From Spirochaetaceae bacterium (GTDB taxonomy: Bacteria > Spirochaetota > Spirochaetia > Treponematales > Rectinemataceae): a DNA stretch of 64,000 nt. The first letter of the stretch is position 1, and the number at the start of each line of letters is the position of its first letter. Of the stretch, positions 23,646-32,763 are shown in pieces. Made by a program: the position numbers and the translations under genes. The notes below the pieces were generated by a model that had not been told where the DNA came from, made no database searches, and saw only the letters and a program-made list of their open reading frames with translations. Location: the NCBI GenBank assembly GCA_025355995.1, contig JANXYQ010000076.1:62001-126000 (forward strand), given 5' to 3'.

Positions 23646-25106
23646 ATGGGATACGCCATTTCCGATTACCCCGATGCTCGGCCCATATATGAAAAACTCG
23701 CAGCGCTCATGGCCCGGCCCCCTCTCCCCATCAAGAAAGCCGCGATGGACGCCTACCTCCGGTTTTTCTCCGAGGATTGCCCGAAGTCCAAGGCGGTGGT
23801 GGACGAGGCCAAGAAATACATCCCCGGAGGCGTCCAGCACAATCTCGCCTTCAATTATCCCTTTCCCCTGGTCATAGACAGGAGCGAGGGCGCCTATCTA
23901 TACGACATCGACGGGCACCGCTACATCGATTTCCTGCAGGCGGGCGGGCCTACCATCCTAGGCGGCAACGACCCGGCGGTCCGCGACCAGGTCCTCGACG
24001 TGCTGAAGCGCGTAGGCCCGTCGACCGGACTTTTCCACGAGTTCGAGCTCGCCCTTTCCAAGGAAATATGCCGCCATATGCCGGCGGTTGAGATGTTCCG
24101 GATGCTCGGTTCCGGGACCGAGTCGGTCATGGCCGCGATCAGGGTCGCGCGGCTCGCGACGGGCAAGCGCAACGTGGTCAAGATCGGCGGCGCCTACCAC
24201 GGCTGGAGCGACCAGATGGTCTACAGCCTCAAGGCTCCCAAGCTGAGGCGCTTCGAGGCGCACGGGATACCGGCTTCCCTCACCAGGCTGACTCGCGAGG
24301 CGGCGCCGAACGATCTCGGCTCCCTCGACCGGGTCCTAGCCTTCAACCGGCTCCGCGGCGGCACCGCCTGCGTCCTCATCGAGCCCGTCGGCCCCGAGAG
24401 CGGCACCAGGCCAGTGGACAGGGACTACAACGAAGGCGTGCGCAGGCTCTGCGACAAGTACGGCGCCCTCCTCGTCTTCGACGAAGTCGTGACGGCCTTC
24501 AGGATCGGGCTCGAGGGGGCCCAGGGCTACTTCGGCGTGAGGCCCGATCTCACCTGCTTCGGCAAGATCGTGGCCGGCGGCTATCCCTCCGCGGGCGGCC
24601 TCGGAGGGCGGCGGGACCTCATCCTCAGGATGGCGGCGGGCCTCGAGAGCGGTAAGAAACGGGCCTACGTCGGGGGAACCATGGCGGCCAACCCCCTCTC
24701 GGCCGCGGCCGGCTATTTCACGCTGCGCGAGATTGAGCGAAGAGACGCCTGCGCGGTCGCGGGCAGGGCGGGCGACAGGCTGACGAAGGGCTTGGCGGCC
24801 CTCATCGGCAAGTACCGCCTTCCCTATGTCGCCTACAATCAGGGCTCCATCTGCCACCTGGAGACGGTCGGCGCGATGTTCATCAAGCTGGACTACCTCA
24901 AGATCGTGAAGGTGCTGAAGGAGATAAAGGTCCGGAAGTCCATGATGGAGGCCTACGGGGCGGCCTACGCCGCGGAGGGGCTCGTCACACTGGCTGGATC
25001 GAGGATGTACACGAGCGCCGCCGATACCGACGAGGTCATCGACGACGCGATCGGCCGCTTCGACAGGGTCTTCCGCCAGGCCGATGCGGAAGGGGCGGTG
25101 CTATGA
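23646..25106 (+). CDS. Class-III PLP aminotransferase (glutamate-1-semialdehyde aminomutase-like)
   Basis: A 486-residue fold-type I PLP enzyme. It has GSGTESVMAAIRVAR (phosphate cup), GGAYHGWSD, VFDEVVTAFR (cofactor-ring Asp) and the Schiff-base lysine in CFGKIVAGGYPSAGG. The nearest class resembles GSA aminomutases, but about 55 extra N-terminal residues and its setting in a sugar operon argue against haem synthesis. GGAGG lies 5 nt before the ATG. The stop overlaps the aldolase start (ATGA). It probably aminates an aldehyde or keto-sugar product; substrate not known. Confidence 0.88.
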   Translation: MGYAISDYPDARPIYEKLAALMARPPLPIKKAAMDAYLRFFSEDCPKSKAVVDEAKKYIPGGVQHNLAFNYPFPLVIDRSEGAYLYDIDGHRYIDFLQAGGPTILGGNDPAVRDQVLDVLKRVGPSTGLFHEFELALSKEICRHMPAVEMFRMLGSGTESVMAAIRVARLATGKRNVVKIGGAYHGWSDQMVYSLKAPKLRRFEAHGIPASLTRLTREAAPNDLGSLDRVLAFNRLRGGTACVLIEPVGPESGTRPVDRDYNEGVRRLCDKYGALLVFDEVVTAFRIGLEGAQGYFGVRPDLTCFGKIVAGGYPSAGGLGGRRDLILRMAAGLESGKKRAYVGGTMAANPLSAAAGYFTLREIERRDACAVAGRAGDRLTKGLAALIGKYRLPYVAYNQGSICHLETVGAMFIKLDYLKIVKVLKEIKVRKSMMEAYGAAYAAEGLVTLAGSRMYTSAADTDEVIDDAIGRFDRVFRQADAEGAVL

Positions 25107-25807
25107 TCGGGGCCGAGGCGAAGGGCCCGCTGCCGGGCGAGCGCGAGGCGCGCGAGCTGATCCGCTCGGCCGGCGTCGTCTTATCGAGCGAGGGACTGGT
25201 CCAGGGCACCTGGGGCAACCTCTCGGTCCGGCTCCCCGGCGGGTTCATGGCGATCACGCCGACCGGCACCGACTATCTCGCGATGAGCGTCGCGGACATC
25301 GTGATAGTGGATCTCGAGACCGGGGAGGCGCGCGGCGGCAAGCCTTCGAGCGAGAAGGACCTCCACGCCGAGATCTACAGGCGCAGGAGCGAGGTCGAAG
25401 CGGTGATACACACGCACTCGATGAGCGCATGCACGGTGGCGTCCGCCCGCAGGGAGGTCCCCCCGATACTCGACGACCTGGCGCAGATCGTAGGGCCTAG
25501 CCTAAGGGTGGCGGACTACGCCCTGCCCGGCACGCCGAAAATGCGCAAGACCGTACTTCGGGCGCTGCGCGGCAGGATGGCGGCCCTCATGGCCAACCAC
25601 GGGGCGGTCGCCCTCGGCCGCAGCATGGAGGAGGCCCTCGTATGCGCGCGGATAGTCGAGAAGGGCTGCAGGGCCTTCGTGGAGTCCGAGTTCCTGGGCG
25701 GGGCGAAGCCCATCAACAAAGTAGAGGCGGTCCTGATGCACGAGGTCTACCTGCGCAAGTACTCGAAGAAGAACCTGGAGCGCTCGAAGTCGAAGGAGGG
25801 CGGATGA
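25103..25807 (+). CDS. Class II aldolase (L-fuculose/L-ribulose-phosphate type)
   Basis: A 234-residue AraD/FucA-family zinc aldolase or epimerase. It has QGTWGNLSVR (phosphate site), ITPTGTDY, the catalytic Glu in SSEKDLHAEIY, the zinc pair HTHS (about 103), and the third His in ANHGAV (about 166). Family members split L-fuculose-1-phosphate and similar esters into DHAP and an aldehyde. Coupled by ATGA on both sides to the aminotransferase and the kinase, giving a compact phosphorylation, cleavage, transamination set. Confidence 0.9.
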   Translation: MIGAEAKGPLPGEREARELIRSAGVVLSSEGLVQGTWGNLSVRLPGGFMAITPTGTDYLAMSVADIVIVDLETGEARGGKPSSEKDLHAEIYRRRSEVEAVIHTHSMSACTVASARREVPPILDDLAQIVGPSLRVADYALPGTPKMRKTVLRALRGRMAALMANHGAVALGRSMEEALVCARIVEKGCRAFVESEFLGGAKPINKVEAVLMHEVYLRKYSKKNLERSKSKEGG

Positions 25808-27420
25808 GTCCCGCCGGGCGAAAGGGGCCGCTGGTCCTGTCATGCGATCTCGGCACGACGAGCGCCAAGACCTGTCTGTACCGGGTCGGCGACGGCGCCC
25901 TCGAGCTGGTCGCGAGCGCCTCCGCGGAGTATGCGCTCTCCTTCCTGCCTGGCGGCGGCGTCGAGCAGGATCCCGAGGCCTGGTGGAGGGCGATCGTCGC
26001 CACGACCAGGCTCGCGCTCGAGCGTTCCGGCGAAAGCGCCGCCTCCGTGAGGGGGATGGCCTTCTGCTGCCAGATGCAGGGCCTGGTCCTCGTAGACCGC
26101 GACGGCTCGCCGGTGCGGCCCGCCATGAGCTACATGGACCAGCGGGCCACGGAGCAGCGCAGGCGCGGAATCGGCCGGGGCGTGATGATAGCGGGCATAG
26201 AGATATCCAAGCTCCTGCCCTCCCTGGTGATCGCGGGCGGGGTCTCGGCGAGCGTCAAGGACCCCGTCTGGAAGTACCGCTGGGTGCGCGAGAACGAGAG
26301 CGAGGTCTTCGCGCGCGTCGCCACCTGGCTCGACGCCAAGGAGTACCTGGTTCTGCGCTGCACGGGCAGGGCCTGCATGACCAAGGATTCGGCCAACGCG
26401 ACCTTCCTGTACGACACCCGGGGAGGGGGCAGGGGCTGGAGCGGCCTGCTGCTCTCCCTCTTCGGGGTCGAGCCATCCCATATGCCCGAGGTCATCGGCG
26501 CCTCCGACGAGGCCGGCCCCCTGCTTCCCGCCGTGGCGGCGGAGCTCGGGCTCGAGCCGGGCATACCGGTCTTCGGGGGAGGGGGAGACCTTTCCCTCAT
26601 CGCGCTCGGCTCGGGCGCCGTGGCCCCGGGCCGGGCCCACGTCTACATGGGCACCTCGGGCTGGGTCTCCGCCGTCACCGAACGCAGGGTCGTCGATACC
26701 GACGCGTATATCGCTGCCGTGCTCGGGCCCGTGCCAGGGCGTTATAATTATATCTCAGAGCAGGAAACCTCGGGCAAGTGCCTCGAGTGGGCGCGCGACC
26801 ACCTCGCCCTCGACGAGATCGGCGTCTACCTCGAGCGTAGGACGGCGGTCGACGGCCCCGAGGGGCGCTACGCCTCCCTCTACGACCTACTTAGCGAGAA
26901 GATCGAGGAGGTTCCCCCGGGCTCCGGGGGGACTATCTTCGCGCCATGGCTCCACGGCAACCGATCGCCCTTCGAGGACAGCGCGGCGAGGGGCATGTTC
27001 TTCAATATCTCCCTCGCGACCGGGAAGCGCGCCATGTTCAGGGCTGTCGTCGAGGGCATAGCCATGCACAACCGGTGGCAGCTCGAGTCGATCCGGAGGA
27101 AGGTGAGGGTCGAGGGCCCGCTGCGCTTCGTGGGCGGCGGCGCCCTCTCCCCGGCGATCGCTGGCATCATGGCGGACGTCCTCGGCGAGACGATCGAGAC
27201 GATAGCCTCGCCCCAGAACGCCGGAGCCCTGGGCGCGGCCCTCGTCTGCGCCGCGGGCCTGGGCGCGATCGGCGGCCTCGCGGAGGCCGGCGAGCTGGTG
27301 CCGCCCAATGCGGTCTACGAGCCGAGGCAGGGGAACCGAGCCGTCTACGCCAAGGCCTTCCCCGTCTTCAAGGAGCTGTATTACTCGAACCGGAAGAGCT
27401 TCAAGGCCCTCAACGGCTAG
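25804..27420 (+). CDS. FGGY-family carbohydrate kinase
   Basis: A 538-residue sugar kinase of the xylulokinase/gluconate-kinase superfamily. It has ATP site 1 CDLGTTSAKTCLY (about 13), MSYMDQRATEQ with a catalytic-type Asp region, YMGTSGW, and the second signature RFVGGGALSPAIAGIMADVL near residue 435. It phosphorylates a keto-sugar or polyol that the adjacent aldolase would cleave. The specific sugar is not readable. Last gene of the operon; its ATG overlaps the aldolase stop. Confidence 0.9.
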   Translation: MSPAGRKGPLVLSCDLGTTSAKTCLYRVGDGALELVASASAEYALSFLPGGGVEQDPEAWWRAIVATTRLALERSGESAASVRGMAFCCQMQGLVLVDRDGSPVRPAMSYMDQRATEQRRRGIGRGVMIAGIEISKLLPSLVIAGGVSASVKDPVWKYRWVRENESEVFARVATWLDAKEYLVLRCTGRACMTKDSANATFLYDTRGGGRGWSGLLLSLFGVEPSHMPEVIGASDEAGPLLPAVAAELGLEPGIPVFGGGGDLSLIALGSGAVAPGRAHVYMGTSGWVSAVTERRVVDTDAYIAAVLGPVPGRYNYISEQETSGKCLEWARDHLALDEIGVYLERRTAVDGPEGRYASLYDLLSEKIEEVPPGSGGTIFAPWLHGNRSPFEDSAARGMFFNISLATGKRAMFRAVVEGIAMHNRWQLESIRRKVRVEGPLRFVGGGALSPAIAGIMADVLGETIETIASPQNAGALGAALVCAAGLGAIGGLAEAGELVPPNAVYEPRQGNRAVYAKAFPVFKELYYSNRKSFKALNG

Positions 27421-27465
27421 GCTTCCGACCGGCGGCGATCGAACCGCCGCGCATGATCCCCGTCC

Positions 27466-27500
27466 ATAAAAGAGGCCGCCCCGTTCGCCGGGGCGGCCTC
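27466..27500 (-). terminator. Terminator shared by convergent genes
   Basis: GAGGCCGCCCC (27472-27482), 7-nt loop, GGGGCGGCCTC (27490-27500), an 11-bp perfect stem; read on the minus strand it is followed by TTTTATG. It ends the outer-membrane protein operon and may also stop the kinase transcript. Confidence 0.75.
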
Positions 27501-27522
27501 AGTCGTCCGATCGCCTCGGGCC

Positions 27523-29763
27523 CTAGAAGTGGAAGCGGGTCTCTATTGTGATGCTGGGCTTGAGGGCGGGTATGCCCGCCGCCGCGTCCGCTCCCTTGGC
27601 CGTGTAGTCGATCGTCCCGTCGTCGTTCCTGACGGGTACGGTCTGGAAGAGTATCGCCAGGTCGAGGTTGGGCGTCTTGGGCACCGGCAGGTCGAGCTCG
27701 CCGCCGAAGGTCGTGTTCGAGTCCAGGAACTTGAAGGACTTGTCGGCGATGGAGCTCGCGAGGCCGCGCTTGTCGTAGGTGATGGCCCCGGCCAGGTCGA
27801 CGATGGGGATCAGGCCCTTCTTGATCACGAGCTTCGCGTGGAACTCGTCGGCCGACTTGACCAGCTGGTCCTGGACGCTCGTCGCGTCGAGGGACCAGGG
27901 CCACATGTAGCCGAAGGTGAAGGAGAGCTTGTCCTTGAGGAGCTTGAAGCCGCCCTCTCCGTAGATGCCCATCACGCTCGGCGTGGCGCTGTAGGTCGAA
28001 GGCTGGGTTATATAGCCGAGGTATTGGATCGCGTACTGCCCGCGCATGCGGTCGTAGGTCGTGTCGAAGAAGGAGGGCCTGAAGTTGCCGGTGAAGTAGC
28101 GGTACTCGAGGCGCCAGTCGATGAAGAGGACGTTGCCCAGGAGCCCGCCCGCGGCGCCCCAGTTCTTGAGCTTGCCGTCGCTCCAGACTATGTCCGTCTT
28201 GAGCCCGGCGCTTACGGGCACGCCATTGTAGGTGAAGGAAGCGGCGGCGTATGGCAGGGTGAGAGCGCCGTCGGCGAAGGCCCTGATGCCGAGCAGGGAG
28301 CTCTGGACGATCGGGAGATCGATGTCCACGCCGGTGCCGATAAGCTTGATGGCGTCATCGGCGACGCCGAGGCCGGGATCCACCGAGGCGGGCGCCCAGT
28401 CCACGACCGCCGAGGCCCCGATGGCGAGCTTAAAGCCGGGCACGGGCCTGAAGAAGCCGCGCAGGCCGAAGATCTCGGGATCCGTGAGGTCGTTGGCTAC
28501 GAGCTCGAAGCCGCCGCCGCCCGTGTCGAGCCCCATCTCGAAGCCGAGCCGGCGAATCGAGGGGAAGTCGGTGTCGTTGGCGTAGTTGCGCATGATGAGG
28601 CCGTGGCCGAGGGTCAGGTCCTCGAGGTTGCCTACCTTGAGGAAGAAGGGATCCTGGAGCTGCGTACCGTATTCGAAGTACTTGATCTTGAGGGCCAGGT
28701 CCTTGGCGAGGTCGATCGCGCCGTCGACGTAGGACTTGTCCTTGAACTGGGCCGAGCCGAAGGACCACTCGTCGTTCCCGGCGGGATGATACCAATCGTT
28801 GGGGTTGAAGAGGTCCTTGCTGTAGATGATAGGGAGGTAGAGGCCGAGCTTGACCTTGCCGAACGCCAGGTTGGGCTGGATGACGGCCTTGGAGTAGGTG
28901 GTCTCGTCGATGGTGACGGAGCCGATCTCGAAGCCGAGGGCCTCGCGCAGCCATTTCACGAGGCCGGACTCGGTGGCGGCCTTGTCGGGCGTCGCCGCGG
29001 CCGCTGCCTGCTCGGGAGTCAGCTGCTGAGGAGCGGTCGAGGAGCCGGGCACGGCGGCCTCCGCCGAAGCCGCCGCCGCCTCGGGCGCCATGTCCGGGAC
29101 GTCCGACTCGAGTAGCTTCGTGAAGCCGACGTCTCCGAACTGCTCGGCGAACTGATCGGCGCTGTACTGGAAGGCGGCGAAGCTGTCGGCGAAGGCGTCG
29201 GCGGCCTCGCCCATCGCGACCGGTATGGAGCCGAGGACGGCGTTGGTCGCGGGATCGACCTTATCGAACTGAACGAGCCCCTTGGCCACCATGAGGACGG
29301 CCTTGGCGCCCTCCTCCACGGCGAAGGAGAAATCGGTGCCGCGAACCGCGCAGACGGCGGTCGTCGAGCTGATCTGGTAGTTGGCGCCCTTGGACGCTAC
29401 CGCCCTGATCTTGCCAGCGACCAGGGCGAAGGCGTTCGTCTCCTTGGCGGAGCTCGCGAGGCCGGCGATCGTGAACGAGGTCGACTTGGCGAGCTTGATG
29501 ATGGTGCCGTTCGGCTTGAGCTTGAGCTCTGCCGAGGTCCCGGTACCGGTCACGATGGTCGAGCCGACGGGCACGTCGTCGCCTTCCATGATGCCGACCC
29601 CGATCTTCTTTACGCTCTTGTCGGCCGCGACGACCGAGAGGTCCGGGCCGTCGACGAATTCGAGTATGAGCTTCTGCCCGGCCGCTACGGCCGTCTTTCC
29701 CTGCGCCGCCGCTATGGCGGGCAGGAGGAAGAGGATGAGAAGCCCGACTATTATGCGTTTCAT
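27523..29763 (-). CDS. FecR-domain outer-membrane beta-barrel protein
   Basis: A 746-residue exported protein. Signal peptide (KRIIVGLLILFLLPAIAAAQ). Residues about 30-180 are a FecR-type beta domain (DVPVGSTIVTGTGTSAELKL, CAVRGTDFSF). An Ala/Pro/Gln linker (about 215-265) leads to a C-terminal region of alternating strands ending in TIETRFHF, the terminal aromatic typical of outer-membrane barrels. The last about 450 residues resemble the neighbouring 479-aa protein (shared LTLGHGLIMRNY/LSLGNGFIMSDY and IGTGVDIDLPI-like phrases). Here FecR is fused to a barrel and not to a sigma-regulator transmembrane helix. Second gene after the paralogue, 21 nt apart. Confidence 0.82.
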   Translation of the reverse strand: MKRIIVGLLILFLLPAIAAAQGKTAVAAGQKLILEFVDGPDLSVVAADKSVKKIGVGIMEGDDVPVGSTIVTGTGTSAELKLKPNGTIIKLAKSTSFTIAGLASSAKETNAFALVAGKIRAVASKGANYQISSTTAVCAVRGTDFSFAVEEGAKAVLMVAKGLVQFDKVDPATNAVLGSIPVAMGEAADAFADSFAAFQYSADQFAEQFGDVGFTKLLESDVPDMAPEAAAASAEAAVPGSSTAPQQLTPEQAAAAATPDKAATESGLVKWLREALGFEIGSVTIDETTYSKAVIQPNLAFGKVKLGLYLPIIYSKDLFNPNDWYHPAGNDEWSFGSAQFKDKSYVDGAIDLAKDLALKIKYFEYGTQLQDPFFLKVGNLEDLTLGHGLIMRNYANDTDFPSIRRLGFEMGLDTGGGGFELVANDLTDPEIFGLRGFFRPVPGFKLAIGASAVVDWAPASVDPGLGVADDAIKLIGTGVDIDLPIVQSSLLGIRAFADGALTLPYAAASFTYNGVPVSAGLKTDIVWSDGKLKNWGAAGGLLGNVLFIDWRLEYRYFTGNFRPSFFDTTYDRMRGQYAIQYLGYITQPSTYSATPSVMGIYGEGGFKLLKDKLSFTFGYMWPWSLDATSVQDQLVKSADEFHAKLVIKKGLIPIVDLAGAITYDKRGLASSIADKSFKFLDSNTTFGGELDLPVPKTPNLDLAILFQTVPVRNDDGTIDYTAKGADAAAGIPALKPSITIETRFHF

Positions 29764-29784
29764 TGAATGACCTCCTGGATGGCC

Positions 29785-31221
29785 CTAGAACTTCATCGAC
29801 GCCTGTAGGCTGGACGTCACGTTAAATGTCTTGGCGGCGGGGTCCCATTTCGCGTCGTAGGCGAGGGTGAGCACCGACGCACCTGTCTTGTAGTTGACGT
29901 TGAAACCGATCACGGCATCCGTAGGATCGACGAGATCCTTGAAGAAGCCGCTCGACGCTCCGATGAGGTACTTGTCGTATGACGCGTCGAAATAGAAGGG
30001 GAACTTCGCTATCTCGTTGAGCTTGATCACGCCGCGCAGGTGGGGGTAGTCGACCTGGTTCGCGGTCGCGGGATCGGCGACGGCGGCCGAGGCCTTGAAC
30101 GGGCCGTCGAGGGTGGCGTTGAATACGAAGATGTCGGAGAAGAGGGAGGTCCCAAGCGTCGCGTACCAGCCTTCGTAGCTGCCGGGGCTGAGCGCCAGCT
30201 TCATGTAGTCGTATTTCGCCGCGCGGAAGATATCGTAGTTGGCGTCGAAATAGGAGGGGACGAAGCCGTTCTGGAGGACGCGCAGCTGGCCGCCGTAGGT
30301 GAGGAGCCCGAGGAGGCGGCCGCCGAAGCCGAGCATCCAGCCGACGGACTGGTTGGGATCTACGGCGAGATCGGTGAAGACGGCCAGGGGGAAGGTTTTC
30401 CCGCCCAGGATCGGGACTACGACGTCGGCGCCGAAGGCCGATAACGGGTCGGCGCTCTTGTTTATGTATAGATAGGCGTTCGTATCGGCGACCACCGTCG
30501 CTCCGACCTGCATGTTCTTGATGATCGGGATCGAGGTTCCCACGAGGGGCCTAGCGAAGACTCGGCCGCCCACCACGTCGAAGTGGGCCAGGTTGCCCGT
30601 GAGGGCTTCGAAGCCTACGTAGGGGAAGTTGAACATCGAGCCGTCGATCCCGAGGTCTAGGCCGAAGATGCGCTGCTGGGGGAGGAAGTGCATGTTCGAG
30701 TAGTCGGACATGATAAAGCCGTTGCCGAGGCTGAGGTCGTTGATGGAGCCCAGCTTCGCGAAGAGGGGATCCTCTCCCTTGAGCCCGTAGCGGACATAGA
30801 GGATCTTGGGCAGGTAGACGTCGAAGAAGGTCTTGCCGTTGCCTTGGTAATCCGTCACCCAATCGCCGGGGTAGACCGTCAAGGCTTGATCCTGGGTCTT
30901 ATACAGCATGAAGTGGAGGGTCAGGTCGAAGCCGATGCCGATCTTGCCGAAGGATAGGTCGGGCTGGAACCCGAGCCGCGTCCAGGTCTCCGCCGTCGGA
31001 GCCGTGGGATCGGCCGAGGCGGGGTCGGGCTTGCCGGTAAAAAAGACGTCGGAGCCGAGATTGATGCCTCCCTTGAACGCGAAGGCGTTGGCCGGCGCTT
31101 CGGGCGCCGGGGCTTGAGTCGCAGCCTGCGCGCTCGGCGTATCCTGCGCGCTCGGCGCATCCTGCGCGAAGTTCGTGCCGATGAGGAGTAGTGCCATTAG
31201 CGCTGCGATAGCGAATCTCAT
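29785..31221 (-). CDS. Outer-membrane beta-barrel protein, paralogue of the FecR barrel
   Basis: A 478-residue exported protein. Signal peptide (RFAIAALMALLLIGTNFAQ), then a repeated Ala/Gln/Pro linker (DAPSAQDTPSAQ) and a barrel domain of amphipathic strands with final residue Phe (SLQASMKF). LSLGNGFIMSDYSNMHF and FGLDLGIDG match phrases in the downstream FecR-barrel protein, so the two arose by duplication. AAAGGAGG lies 8 nt before the ATG at 31221; a TTG two codons earlier is too near that SD. First gene of the pair. A porin or structural role is probable but not shown. Confidence 0.82.
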   Translation of the reverse strand: MRFAIAALMALLLIGTNFAQDAPSAQDTPSAQAATQAPAPEAPANAFAFKGGINLGSDVFFTGKPDPASADPTAPTAETWTRLGFQPDLSFGKIGIGFDLTLHFMLYKTQDQALTVYPGDWVTDYQGNGKTFFDVYLPKILYVRYGLKGEDPLFAKLGSINDLSLGNGFIMSDYSNMHFLPQQRIFGLDLGIDGSMFNFPYVGFEALTGNLAHFDVVGGRVFARPLVGTSIPIIKNMQVGATVVADTNAYLYINKSADPLSAFGADVVVPILGGKTFPLAVFTDLAVDPNQSVGWMLGFGGRLLGLLTYGGQLRVLQNGFVPSYFDANYDIFRAAKYDYMKLALSPGSYEGWYATLGTSLFSDIFVFNATLDGPFKASAAVADPATANQVDYPHLRGVIKLNEIAKFPFYFDASYDKYLIGASSGFFKDLVDPTDAVIGFNVNYKTGASVLTLAYDAKWDPAAKTFNVTSSLQASMKF

Positions 31222-31307
31222 ATCCAATGCCTCCTTTAGGCGGGGGAATCGATCGTATGCATTTAGTATACAGCTTCACTCAGTAAAAAACACGTGCGTC
31301 GAGGCAA

Positions 31308-31337
31308 CTGGACGGAGCCCGCGCACCGTGCTAGGCT
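31308..31337 (+). promoter_or_regulatory. Putative pyrFE promoter
   Basis: CTGGAC, 18 nt, TAGGCT, ending 7 nt before the ATG; no SD is visible. Confidence 0.35.
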
Positions 31338-31344
31338 CGCCTCC

Positions 31345-32757
31345 ATGGATTTTTTCAAGCGCCTCGAGGGAATCGTGTCGTCCAAGAAAACCTGCCTCTG
31401 CATCGGGCTCGACCCTCGCGTCGATCCGAGGGCGAGCGGCGCCGCGGCATCGGCCGTCGCCGAGAACCGCAGGATCATCGAGGCTACGGCGCCCTACGCG
31501 GCGGCCTATAAGCCCAACCTCGCCTTCTACGAGGCGCTCGGCCCGGCTGGGCTCGAGGCTTTGGAGGAGACGATATCGATAATTCCCGAGGGAATCCCTG
31601 TGATCCTCGACGCCAAGCGCTGCGATATCGACGCTACTGCCGAAGCCTACGCGACCGCCCTTTTCGGGCGCCTGCGCGGGGATGCCGTCACGCTGAGCCC
31701 CTACATGGGCCGCGATGCGATCGACCCCTTCCTGAAGTATCCCGACAAGGGCGTGTTCGTCCTCGCCCGGACCAGCAACAAGAGCGCGGCGCAGTTCCAG
31801 GACCTCGCCCTCGCCGATTCTGGCGAAGCCCTGTTCATCGCGGTCGCTCGGGAATGCGCTTCCTGGTCCGATTCGGTAGGGCTCGTCGTGGCCGGCAACG
31901 ATATCGAGGCTCTGCGCGTCGTACGCCGCGCGGCGCCGCGCGCCTGGTTCCTCGCCCCCGGTATCGGTGCGCAGGGCGGCAAGGCCGACGAGGCCTTCGC
32001 CGCTGGGTCACGGGACGACGGCATGGGCATCCTCATAGTGGCGGCGCGCTCGGTCGCCGGCGCGGCGGATCCGGGCGCGGCCGCCCGCGAGCTCAGGGAC
32101 TCCGTCGAGGCCGCGAGGGCGCGCGCCGCCTCGAGGGCGCCGGCTCCCGCACCCGCCGCCGACTCCCTGAAGGACCGCCTCCTCGGCGCCCTCGTATCCA
32201 CCGGCTGCTTCAAGTTAGGCGATTTCACTTTGAAAAGCGGCAAGAAGAGCCCCTTCTACATCGACCTCAGGCGCCTCGTCTCGGATCCCTCGGCCATGGC
32301 GCTCGCGGCGGAGGCCTACGCCCGCTGCGCCGAGGGCCTGGCCTACGATCGTATCGCGGGCATTCCCGCCGCGGGCCTGCCCCTCGCGACCGCCGCCAGC
32401 CTAAGGACGGGCCGTCCCATGGTGTGGCCGCGGATGCCGGCCAAGGAGCACGGCACCGGCAACCGAGTCGAGGGCGACTTCAAGAGCGGAGAGCGCCTCC
32501 TCCTCCTCGACGACCTCATCACGACGGGGGCCAGCAAGCTGGAGGCCGCGGAGATCCTGCGCGGGGAGGGCCTCGTCGTCGAGGACCTCGTCGTCCTCGT
32601 CGAGCGCGGCCGGCAGGGGCGCCGGGATATGGACGCCGCGGGAATAAGGCTCAAGGCCTACGTGCATGTCCGGGAGCTATTCGGGACCTGCGAGAGGCTG
32701 GGCCTCGTCGATTCGGCGCGTCGGCGCGAGCTCGAGGCCTTCGTGGACGAGGAATAG
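31345..32757 (+). CDS. pyrFE: Fused orotidine-5'-phosphate decarboxylase / orotate phosphoribosyltransferase
   Basis: A 470-residue two-domain enzyme for the last two steps of UMP synthesis. Residues 1-270 are PyrF of the type-2 group (LCIGLDPRVDP, catalytic DAKRCDI at about 90, LAPGIGAQGG). A linker of about 25 Ala/Pro residues leads to PyrE (about 290-470) with FTLKSGKKSPFYIDLRR and the PRPP loop LLLLDDLITTGASK. The order is decarboxylase first, opposite to animal UMP synthase. ATG at 31345 lacks an SD. Convergent with the Rrf2 gene. Confidence 0.95.
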   Translation: MDFFKRLEGIVSSKKTCLCIGLDPRVDPRASGAAASAVAENRRIIEATAPYAAAYKPNLAFYEALGPAGLEALEETISIIPEGIPVILDAKRCDIDATAEAYATALFGRLRGDAVTLSPYMGRDAIDPFLKYPDKGVFVLARTSNKSAAQFQDLALADSGEALFIAVARECASWSDSVGLVVAGNDIEALRVVRRAAPRAWFLAPGIGAQGGKADEAFAAGSRDDGMGILIVAARSVAGAADPGAAARELRDSVEAARARAASRAPAPAPAADSLKDRLLGALVSTGCFKLGDFTLKSGKKSPFYIDLRRLVSDPSAMALAAEAYARCAEGLAYDRIAGIPAAGLPLATAASLRTGRPMVWPRMPAKEHGTGNRVEGDFKSGERLLLLDDLITTGASKLEAAEILRGEGLVVEDLVVLVERGRQGRRDMDAAGIRLKAYVHVRELFGTCERLGLVDSARRRELEAFVDEE

Positions 32758-32763
32758 CCGGTT

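Noticed and set aside
27421-27522. Possible small gene after the kinase
   Set aside because: The stretch is explained by the strong shared terminator hairpin.
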